Below are positions 54,541 through 64,000 of a DNA stretch of 64,000 bases, piece by piece. Position 1 is the stretch's first letter; every line of letters begins with the position of its first letter. The notes under the pieces are model-generated. The model had not been told where the DNA came from. It was given only the letters and a program-made list of their open reading frames with translations, and did no database searches. The DNA lies in NCBI GenBank assembly GCA_014529385.2, contig CM043953.1, positions 93,873,342 through 93,937,341 of the forward strand. Direction: 5' to 3'. The DNA is from Adiantum capillus-veneris. Taxonomy: Eukaryota; Streptophyta; Polypodiopsida; Polypodiales; Pteridaceae. The translations under genes were made by a program, and so were the position numbers.

Positions 54541-55739
54541 GGCTCCCTTTACACAAAGGGAATAGGGGACACATGTCAGCTCCCTAGCCCAGTTGCCCCC
54601 AAGGTGCATACAAATCCTATTGGATGGCCATAGAGGTGGACCAATGAGAATTAGGCTAGAGTACATTTAGTTTAATTCATTTTAAAACACTTGATAAAAG
54701 AACAAATAGAAATTAAGCTCTCTAGAAGACTATTGGACAGTCTCCCAAGGGGTCTAATGAGCATTCAGCAGTCCAATGGCTTACCTGATTCCTATTGGCC
54801 AAAAGACAACGGGATCTAATGAGAGTTTAATTGCATTATTTAATTACCTAAAGCTCTCACAAAAAAAGAAAGGGGTACACATGTCACAAGGCTATCACTT
54901 ATGCTTCTCAATTATCATTGGCTAAGCTTTGCAGGGTCCAATGGGGTGCCAGCATGAGTAAAATGCAAGAGGGGTCGACCAAGAGAGAGAGGGGGCTGAT
55001 TTTGGCAAGGAATTATCACACACACACTCACAAAATCTCATGTGTGAAGCAAAGAAGAATCTCTCTCCTTCTCAAGCTTCAATGGAAAGCTCATCATCAT
55101 CTACTCCAAGCTTGTGAGAAGGGAGGCCTACACCAACAACTCTTGGCTTTGTGATGCAAATCCAACCAAGAGCCAAGCTCCAATGCATGCTCATCTCCTC
55201 TACCATGCTAATTACTAAGCTATGCTAAGCTTTTATGAGTGATTATGTGAGGAGATATACTTCTTTCTTGTAAGAATATTCTTTCTTCCTCTTAATCTAC
55301 TCTCATACCCCGCTAGCTATCACCATCTTCGAAGGTGTGTGAGGTCTTGGGTCTGAGACCGTGAGGGAATCGATGATGTGTTTTATAAGTGTTTGCATGG
55401 TTCTTGAAGCTTCCATCTTCATTGCACCAACAAGTTATTGAAGGAACACAAAGTATTGTATTCTAAAATGTCTCCCTTGATGGGGGAAACCTATAATACA
55501 AAGCCTTTTGGAGGGGGGACCGGCTCCATGTAAATCCGGTCCTCAACTGTTGTCAAAAGCAAATTCTCTCTCTCTTTTGAAGTATTGTTCATGCCTATCT
55601 AACTAGGTGTTACGATTTTTGTTGCTTTCTCTATCCAAGCACTCTTGCTATACTTATTAGGAATCTATTCTAATTAAATGCTCACTATGTTTATGCTATT
55701 TTCCGCTACACACAAGTTACTAGGCCATTAAATGATACA

Positions 55740-56211
55740 AAATATCTTATTAAGTTTAAAGATTATACTTTTAAAAATGCTAGAGGGATGCAAGAAACCT
55801 AGCTTAAAGATAATGTGAACCTTGTCAATGCTTACAATGCTACACTAGAGTAAGCGGATGAAAATGCATTTTAAATGAACAATGCTTTTGTCTTATAAGA
55901 CTCATTCTCTTTCTTTTATTGTGCACAAAATTTAAGAAGTATGCATGCTTAGGATCATGTTTGTGGTGATGATGTCTCCCAAACACCAAGTAGAACTTGT
56001 CACTTTACTTTGGAAGTATGATATGGACTAAAGAGCAGACATGCTTGCAACAGCTAAGTCTCTCGAGCACCAAATGGATTAGTCATCCATTCTATAATGA
56101 TGTCGTAGGGTAAAAAGGGATCCCTACCCGCTAAGAAACATGGAGTAATGACTAGGCTTTATCTTCTCTATCTCATAGTTTAGGATGACTGTGATTTCAA
56201 GAGAGAGGTAA
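55740..56211 (+). pseudogene. Element D: end of Pol and 3' untranslated region
   Basis: After E the D frame resumes as YLIKFKDYTFKNARGMQ, then DNVNLVNAYNATLE and a stop. About 350 non-coding bases lead to the polypurine tract aagagagaggtaa and the 3' LTR at 56212. Confidence 0.8.
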
Positions 56212-57019
56212 TGTCATAAAATATAATATCTAACTTTACCAAATGATTTTCTCATATTAAATTGATCATTTAATATGGGAAGTTAAAAGGGGAACAAGGG
56301 TTAAGATATGGATATGTGCTTCTAGACCTATCTCAACAGGGGACCAAAAGGAGAAATGGTTGCATCTCAATAGGGGTCCAGAAGGAGATGGTCTACCAAA
56401 GAGAAATATGCAATAAGTGTTTCTAAATTTACCTCAGCAAGGGACCAAGAGGAGAGATGGTTACATCTCAATAGGGGTCCAAAAGGAGGTAGTCTATCAA
56501 AGAGCAATGTGCATCTAATGAAGCTTAAAAGACCTTAGGGTTAACTTCATTAAAGACCTCCAAAAGTTATTGTTGAAAAGTCATTTGACCTTAGGCAAGC
56601 TAGGGCTGACCTTGAGGTGGGAACCCTACCCATGCATGAGGTGCTTTTCGGCTTGCTAACTAAAGTGCTTAAAGTGTTTGTGGGAACCTTGCCCAAAGAT
56701 TGAGGTGATTTTTATGCTTAAAATGGCTAAGGTTCTTGAAGTGTTCAATTCAAAGATAAACTCTCAAGAGGCATCAACGGTTTTCATGCTTGATTGACTA
56801 AGTGCTTGAAGTATTCAATTCAAACCAAATGAGTTAAGAAGCATAAAAGACACATGTTCAAATGATCCTCCACATGTGCCCTTGATGATGTGCTTGAATC
56901 CTATTGGATAGGTTTTAAAGGGTTCCAATGAGAATTTAGATGCATAAAAAATAAATAATTAAGTTTTTTCTCTCAAAGAGGAAAAAGAGGACACATGCCC
57001 AAATGATATAATTAAATAA

Positions 57020-57074
<55 letters not shown>

Positions 57075-57474
57075 AACCATGAGAGGGGGGGTATACTCTC
57101 CCACACACACACACACACATTCTCTCGTTGTGTGAAGTGCAAAGTTCAAGAGCTCCATCTCCTTCTCCAAGCTTGTGGAGAAGTGGAGAGCCTACACCAA
57201 CACTCTTGGCTATGGAATGCAAATCCAACCAAGAGCCATGCTTCAATGCTTAAGCTTGCCATCTTCTAATGCTAAGCAAGAAGAGTGATGATAAGTGAGG
57301 AACTATTTCTTTCTCCTATGGATGATTCTTCTTCCTCTTCCCTACACTCATTCCTCGCTAGCTCTCTCCACCTTCGAAGGTGTTTGAGGCCTTGGGACTG
57401 AGGCTTGGGATAGTTGATGCTTTTTTCAAAGTTTAAATTATGTTCATGATGCATGAAGCTTTCCATCTTCATAG

Positions 57475-60400
57475 TGTCATAATAATCAATATCTAATTCT
57501 CCTAAATGATTTTCTCATATTAAACTGATCATTTAATGTGGGGAAGGCCAGGGGAGAAAAAGCTAGAATATTGGTTAAGCTAGCAGACCGGCCACAGTAG
57601 GGATCCAAAGGAGGGAAAATAGGGATCCAAAGGGGGGGCCATCTGCAAAAGAGCCATGTGCAACAATGGGCTAAAAAGACCCTAAGGTTCAGCCCATTAA
57701 GACTTCCAAAATGCTAAGGTTCCAAAATTCAAAGGTTGTGTCCAAAGGTCAACCCTAGGGAAAATTGGATGCTTTGTGTGTGCCCTAAAAGTCTTTGCAC
57801 ATCCCTACATGGGAGGGGGCGAGCCCTAAAGGTAGGGGATGAGAGAGAAAGCCACACACACACAGAGGCTCCCTTTACACAAAGGGAATGAGGGACACAT
57901 GTCAGCTCCCTAGGCCAGATGCCCACAAGGTGTGCCCAATTTCTATTGGATGACCCTTGAAGTGGACCAATGAAAATTAAGCTAGAGTAAATCTAGTTTA
58001 ATTAATTTAAAAACATTTAATAAAAGAAACCAATGAGAATTAAGTCTCCTAGAAAACTATTGGGCAGTCTTCCAAGGGGTCCAATGAGCATTCAAGAGCC
58101 CCATGGCTTGCCTGATTCCTATCGGCCAGGAGGAAAAGGGGTCCAATGAGAGTTTAGTTTAATTATTTAATTACTTAAAGCTCTCACAAAAGGGGAAAGG
58201 GGGACACATGTCAGAAGGCTATCACTTATGTTGCTTAATTGTAATTGGCTTGACTTGGGGAGGGCCAATGAGGCTTCAAGAAGAGCATTTAGCAAGAGGG
58301 CTCGCCCAAGAGAGAGAGGGGGCTGATTTTTGCAAGGCATTATCACACACACACACTCACACAAGCTCATGTGTGAAGAAGGAGAAGACTATCTCTTCCC
58401 AAGCTTTAATGGAGAACTCATCACCTACTCCAAGCTTGTGAGATAGAAGCCTACATCAACACTCTCTTGGCATGTGGATGCAAATCCAACCAAGAGCCAC
58501 ACAACGGGCAAGAATCCTACGGGTCACCAAAAGTACTATGTTAAACTAGCAAAAAGGTACTATGGTACCTTTCAGATTCTTAGGCCAATCAATGAGATGG
58601 CCTATCAACTCAAGTTGCCCAATCATTGGCTCATACACAATGCTTTTTATGTGAGCCTATTAAAGCCTTAGAAAGGAGAGCCACCTCAAGAACCAACTAT
58701 TGAAGACCCACCGGAGATCGAGGACCAAGAAGAGGTGCTGCAGCCCGAGTCCATTCTCCGACATGAAGACAAGGTACTAAGAGGCGGTAAGACTATTCAA
58801 CGATATCTTATTAAGTTGAAGAATTATCCTTTTGAAGATGCTAGATGGATGCAAGGCATACAATTAAAGGATAACCTAAACCTTGTCAATTCTTACAATG
58901 CCTCCCAAGAGTAAGCAAATGTACAAAATGTTAAAAATGAACAAAATTTTTGTCTTATAAGACTCTCTTTTTCTTTATTTGTGCACAAAAATGAAGTAGT
59001 ATGCATGCTTATATCAAGTTTGCGGAGACGACGTCTCCCAAACACCAAGTAGAGCTTGTCACTCTACTATGGAAGATTGATAGGACTAATGTGCAGACAT
59101 GCTTGCGGCAGCCTCAGTCTCTCAAGCGCCAAATGGACTAGTCATCCATTGTGGAATGATGTTGTAGGGTAACATAGGGATCCTCTACCCGCTAAGAAAA
59201 GGACTCATGAACATGCTTTATCTTCTCTACACCATAGTCGAGGACGACTATGATTTCAAGAGAGAGGTAATGTCATAATAATCAATATCTAATTCTCCTA
59301 AATGATTTTCTCATATTAAACTGATCATTTAATGTGGGGAAGGCCAGGGGAGAAAAAGCTAGAATATTGGTTAAGCTAGCAGACCGGCCACAGTAGGGAT
59401 CCAAAGGAGGGAAAATAGGGATCCAAAGGGGGGGCCATCTGCAAAAGAGCCATGTGCAACAATGGGCTAAAAAGACCGTAAGGTTCAGCCCATTAAGACT
59501 TCCAAAATGCTAAGGTTCCAAAATTCAAAGGTTGTGTCCAAAGGTCAACCCTAGGGAAAATTTGATGCTTTGTGTGTGCCCTAAAATTCTTTGCACATCC
59601 CTACATGGGAGGGGGCGAGCCCTAAAGGTAGGGGATGAGAGAGAAAGCCACACACACACACACACAGAGGCTCCCTTTACACAAAGGGAATGAGGGACAC
59701 ATGTCAGCTCCCTAGGCCAGATGCCCACAAGGTGTGCCCAATTTCTATTGGATGACCCTTGAAGTGGACCAATGAAAATTAAGCTAGAGTAAATCTAGTT
59801 TAATTAATTTAAAAACATTTAATAAAAGAAACCAATGAGAATTAAGTCTCCTAGAAAACTATTAGGCAATCTTCCAAGGGGTCCAATGAGCATTCAGGAG
59901 CCCCATGGCTTGCCTGATTCCTATTGGCCAGGAGGAAAAGGGGTCCAATGAGAGTTTAGTTTAATTATTTAATTACCTAAAGCTATCACAAAAGGGGAAA
60001 GGGGGACACATGTCAGAAGGCTATCACTTATGCTGCTTAATTGTAATTGGCTTGACTTGGGGAGGGCCAATGAGGCTTCAGGAAGAGCATTTAGCAAGAG
60101 GGCTCGCCCAAGAGAGAGAGGAGGCTGATTTTTGCAAGGCATTATCACACACACACACACACACTCACACAAGCTCATGTGTGAAGAAGGAGAAGACTAT
60201 CTCTTCCCAAGCTTTAAGGGAGAACTCATCACCTACTCCAAGCTTGTGAGATAGAAGCCTTTATCAACACTCTCTTGGCATGTGGATGCAAATCCAACCA
60301 AGAGCCAAGCTTCAATGCATGCTCATCTCCTCTACCAAGATAATTACTAAGCTAAGCTATGCTACATATGAGTGATTATGTGAGGAGATGTACATCTTTC

Positions 60401-60869
60401 TTGTAAGATACTCCTTCTTCCTCTCAATCTACTCTCATACCCTGCTAGCTCTCACCATCTTCGAAGGTGTGTGAGGTCTTGGGTCTGAGAACAGGGATAA
60501 TTCAAGTTGTGTTTGTTAAGTGTTTTGCTTAGTGCATGAAGTTTCCATCTTCATTGCACTAGCTAGTCTTGAAGGAACACAAAGAATTGTATAGTACAAT
60601 GTCTCTCTTGATGGGAGAAACCATAATACAAAGCCTTTTGGAGGGGGGACCGGCTCCATGAAAATCCGGTCCTCAACTGTTGTCAATAGCTTAATTGCTC
60701 TCTCTTTTGAAAGTATTGTCAATGCTATCTAACTAGGTGTTATGCTTTTTGTTGCTCTCTCCACCCAAGCACTCTTGTAATTCTCATTAGGAATCTACTC
60801 TAATGAAATGCCCACTATGTGCATGCTAATTTCCGCTACACATAAGTTATTAGGCCATTAAATGTTACA
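57475..60869 (+). mobile_element. Element F: internally deleted gypsy relative
   Basis: Perfect target duplications catag (57470-57474 and 60870-60874). The 5' LTR is cut short (57475 to about 58499) and joins directly to the end of Pol at about 58501. The 3' LTR 59271-60869 (1599 bp) is complete. A single deletion removed the last 570 bp or so of the 5' LTR together with the primer-binding site, Gag and most of Pol. Confidence 0.9.
58501..58914 (+). pseudogene. Element F integrase C-terminus and chromodomain-like end
   Basis: Reads TGKNPTGHQKYYVKLAKRYY, then NEMAYQLKLPNHWLIHNAFY and VSLLKP, one stop, then EEVLQPESILRHEDKVLRGG, RYLIKLKNYPFEDARWMQ and a final stop at 58912. This is the least damaged chromodomain-like end in the window. 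Confidence 0.8.
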
Positions 60870-61153
60870 CATAGCATCACCAATGTATCAAGTCTCTCTT
60901 GATGGGAGAATCTATAATACAAACGCCTTTTGGAGGGGGGACATGCTCTAGGTAAATCTAGTCCTTGACTATTGTCATGTTCTCTAATACTCTCTCTCTT
61001 GCAAAAATATTGTTCATGCCAAGTTAATTAAGTACTTTGTTTATGTTGCTACCATCAATTAAGTTCATCCTCTATGTTCTCAAAGTGATCTCACAAAAAT
61101 GCTCACTTTAATTCTCTTATTTCCGCTATTTTTAAAGTTCATAGGCCATTACA

Positions 61154-61849
61154 AGATTGGGCACCCTCCTATTGTACATGGTTAACTACAATTGGGATAG
61201 CTAGAGCGTAATGGTTAATTATTGTGTTCTTTCTATTTTTACTAATGGTGAGCTAATGACTTGTAGATTGGAATTTTGGGAGTTGAGGAGAACGCGTTGG
61301 CAATGAATAAATTCCTCGATCATTTTACATTTGCATAGTGTTTTAAATCTTTTTTCAATAAGCCACTATGGCTGCTTTGTAAATAGGATAGTGAGAATTC
61401 ACCCTAAGAGGCTCATGCAGTAAGTAATATGCTCCACTTATAAACTAAAGTGGAACTAAGTGTAAAACAGGGGCCTTCAATTTTTGGCACCAATAAGCAA
61501 TATCAAATATTAAAAACCAAACTCCACAAGAGGTTCCATGGAGTTTGGGGCTACAATCTTTAGGCCGTTCTTGTGTAGATGCTCTCAATTTTCCCTTTCC
61601 CCTCTCTTAATCTATGTCTTGGGCTATGGAGCTTCCCAGTGTCATCTTTTTGAGTAAGAGTGTGTGAGAGTTTGTTCCCTTCTTTTCTCTGTGTACTATT
61701 ATGTGTAGATATGTCAACATCTCCATCCCTTCTTTCTATGTCAACATGCTATCTCTCTCTTTTCCCTTCTCCATCATGGCAAGGTCAATGGTTGAATTTC
61801 ATGGCCAAGGGTGGAAGCCCACCCTTGCTCCCAACATTGGTATCAGAGC
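61154..61849 (+). mobile_element. LTR end and primer-binding site of another element
   Basis: TGGTATCAGAGC at 61838-61849 is preceded by GCTCCCAACAT, an LTR-like CA end. The LTR start was not located. The sequence before it (61560-61830) is T/C-rich. After it, no Gag or Pol motif could be read. Confidence 0.5.
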
Positions 61850-62725
61850 TTTTGGTTTGAGAAAATCAGCAACAATCAAATTCAAATTTTAAGGAGCAAA
61901 TTGTGAATTTACTGCAGCGACTTTGCAAAATCAAGGCTTACCTGACAATTAATTGGCAAATCAACCAATTATTTCCACTTAACGACCATCGAGATTCGCT
62001 ATGTCAAGCTTTAAATTCAATTTAATGGCTAAAATAAAGTGGATTGTGAAGACGGAATAGCGAGTATTGAAAAGTGGTAATTATGAATTCAACATTGGAT
62101 CTCCTTGACGACAAAGTAAAGCTTAATGGGAGAATTAATCGACAATATTATTCAACAATTTTGTCTATCGACAATCACAACTCGGATATGTGCAACACTT
62201 AATTCAAGCAATTGTTAAATTTGTGGACCTATGAAGGTATACGGGTGAGGAATCGAGAAGAAGGCATTTCTAAAGAACTTTGAGTAATTGGTGATTTCGA
62301 CTCGGCATCCGATTCCATTGAAGGAGATTAGAAGAGACAAATTTGACTTGGCTGAGATAAGAGGCCAATCAAAAAGAGTTATGGGAACCTAAATTCGGCC
62401 AATTTTGCATTTTTTTTGAAGTCATTCAAGAAGAACATTAGCGAGGGCTACTACAAGAAGAAGAAGAAGTGGAATTGGAAGAAGAGAATTGGTAATTTGT
62501 GAAGAATCCCAATAGGAAGTCGGAGGAAGCAAGGAGTTGCTTTGTATTGCCTCTTCTAACTCGATGGCGACCGATGGTGGGAAACACACCTAGCATGCAA
62601 AGAGATCCCTCTGTCAACCACCACCAAATCTTGCAAGATCTGCATCAAAGAGAGCACCTCGGGGATTGAGATCAAATTTTCCTACTGCCTCGAAGGCCGA
62701 GATTGCCTGTAGAGCCTGCCATCTC

Positions 62726-62800
<75 letters not shown>

Positions 62801-64000
62801 CACTGTTGTTCTCAGCTCTGCACGTTGTCGCTTTTTATGTTCACCCCTCCTTTTCACACTTTTGAACAAAAGTGTGTGGCTTCTATTCGATTTCAAATTT
62901 GACCACCCATTGATCTCAAGACCCTTATCTTAAGGGGTTTATTCACCTTCTATTATTAACTCGTAACACCTACACACGAGCCAACTCAATTCACCCCTTC
63001 CATTTACCTTCAAAATTTAATTAAGCAACCAAACACACATCGGTTTCACCTCTTTGGTCGGCCACCCAACACAAGTAGAAAAACTCTTTTGGCTACTCCA
63101 TTCTAACTTTTTTTTTGGGCGCCTACTACATGTCTAGCCACTTAAGGGCCAATTCACCTCCCTTTTGATCCCTCGATCGGCCATACTAATCAAATTATTT
63201 GTTCCAGCAATCCACCAATCCTAGTCCAACCTTCACAATCTTTGGCCATTCACCGTACCCATTGCCCGCTTAGCGGTATGTAGTCGGTAATCAATTATAT
63301 TGCCAATGCATATTTTATTTTCAGAGAGCCTTGGTTGATTCTTCCAAATTCCAATTACCGCCAAAAATTCAATCTACTTGCATCGGACTTGTTCAACCGA
63401 TTGCCACTTTCGACCTTGTCCTGGTGCTCCACATTTGGACTGGACAACATCACCGATCGTTGAGCTAAGTAAAAATTATTTTGTTATTTTCTTTCTCTTC
63501 TCATTATTTTGCATACCAATCAACTACATCTGCATAAATAGCCGTCTAAAAATAAATATACATATAAATATAGTTAAGAAAACAAAAAATGAGAAAAAAG
63601 GTCAGAAGTTGACCCTATTCCTACCAAGGCCTTTGAAGCTCGCCTCCCAAGTCGATGCACAACAACGTCCTTTCTCACTTGTGACATAAAAGCTCTTAAA
63701 ACGGATAGAAATCGCCAAAAGGGCTTGCAAGGAAACCTACTAGGCTTGACAACCATGTAAATTAAACTAAGTTTATTACATTTTCTTGTGTTTTCTTGAA
63801 ACTTCTTGCAAAACTTTTCTTAACTTTTGAGCACATTTTGGAGCCCCATTTGCTCTTGTCTCCCTTGTTGATGGGATGCTGCTTCTATCCATGATGTTGT
63901 ACACAAGTTTTAACCATAAATATTAGATGACTTTTGTAATACAGGGAAAAGTTTGATTCAATCTTAACTTGACAGGTGGCAATGTCACATTATAACTTGT
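61850..64000. other. Unrecognised sequence with one (CT)n tract
   Basis: (CT)n occupies 62730-62798. The rest is AT-rich and has only short open frames without recognisable domains. It may be the decayed interior of the element whose primer-binding site is at 61838. Confidence 0.5.

Larger units (their letters stand above)
46912..55739 (+). mobile_element. Element E: near-complete Ty3/gypsy retrotransposon
   Basis: 5' LTR 46912-48524 and 3' LTR 54112-55739 (1613 and 1628 bp), primer-binding site 48526-48537 (TGGTATTAGAGC), polypurine tract aagagagaggtaa before 54112. The 3' LTR begins TTTCAT instead of TGTCAT, a mutated terminus. Flanks are cgata and aaata, a possible 5-bp duplication with two changes, and the target is the chromodomain end of element D. 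Domain order is Gag, protease, RT, RNase H, integrase, chromodomain-like. Confidence 0.9.
35209..61153 (+). mobile_element. Element D: old Ty3/gypsy element opened by insertions G, E and F
   Basis: 5' LTR 35209-36814, internal 36815-41207, 46848-46911 and 55740-56211, 3' LTR 56212-57474 and 60875-61153. The pieces of its coding frame join exactly across G (EEVL then QPE) and E (KIIRRY then LIKFKDY), showing they are one element. The outer flanks gagat and agat(t) are compatible with a 5-bp duplication that lost one base. All domains are degraded. Confidence 0.85.
56212..61153 (+). repeat. Element D 3' LTR, split by element F
   Basis: The left part is 56212-57474 and the right part 60875-61153. 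Joined, they match the D 5' LTR, with the break inside ccatcttcatag/catagcatcacc. (GA)n is at 57024-57072 and (CA)n at 57103-57119. The right part has lost base pairing in the conserved LTR hairpin (about 60940-60965). Confidence 0.85.

Overview
This is a transposon-dense stretch of a large land-plant nuclear genome. Several LTR elements carry primer-binding sites matching the 3' end of plant initiator-Met tRNA (TGGTATCAGAGC). Telobox-like GGTTTAGGG motifs occur, and the only host-gene trace is an intron-containing piece of a CDPK-related kinase (CRK), a plant family. Very long (GA)n, (CT)n, (CA)n and (AT)n tracts and layered retroelements fit a big-genome lineage such as a fern, lycophyte or gymnosperm, but that placement is a guess. 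I see no clearly intact host gene.

Layout. 1-798 is the C-terminal end of a hAT transposase. 1373-3333 is the 5' part of a minus-strand LTR element. 3346-4875 and 17975-19540 (inverted) are two copies of a telobox-bearing repeat called H here; each was hit by a different copy of the same hAT-type MITE (4471-4646, 19265-19410). 5790-17836 is a three-level nest: the LTR of element C (6926-6957 plus 17091-17836) was split by minus-strand element B (6958-17085), whose 3' LTR was then split by plus-strand element A (7245-12810). A and B belong to one family that encodes Gag, in A also a protease-like domain, and a conserved unknown C-terminal region, but no reverse transcriptase or integrase. 19667-20640 is a Ty3/gypsy 3' end and 20690-21350 a minus-strand Ty1/copia integrase fragment. 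21351-25210 has no recognised gene. 25211-25754 holds three CRK exons.

26894-27785 is an ORF1-only LINE remnant. 28198-34830 is a higher-order repeat in which two sequence blocks (P and Q) alternate with (GA)n tracts. A minus-strand LINE (28631 to about 33905) sits in the first of the inner (GA)n tracts, and its endonuclease domain is split by a solo LTR (31946-33570, perfect TSD tgctc).

35209-61153 is one old Ty3/gypsy element (D) with about 1.6-kb LTRs, opened up by three later insertions: G (41208-46842, 155-bp LTRs, TSD gttgc), E (46912-55739, a nearly full-length related gypsy) and F (57475-60869, an internally deleted relative, TSD catag). From 61154 to the end there is one more LTR/primer-binding-site junction (61838-61849), a (CT)n tract and otherwise unrecognised sequence.

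The genes here act only as parts of retroelement life cycles. Target-site duplications and LTR borders give the order of insertion: C before B before A; D before G, E and F; LINE before its solo LTR.
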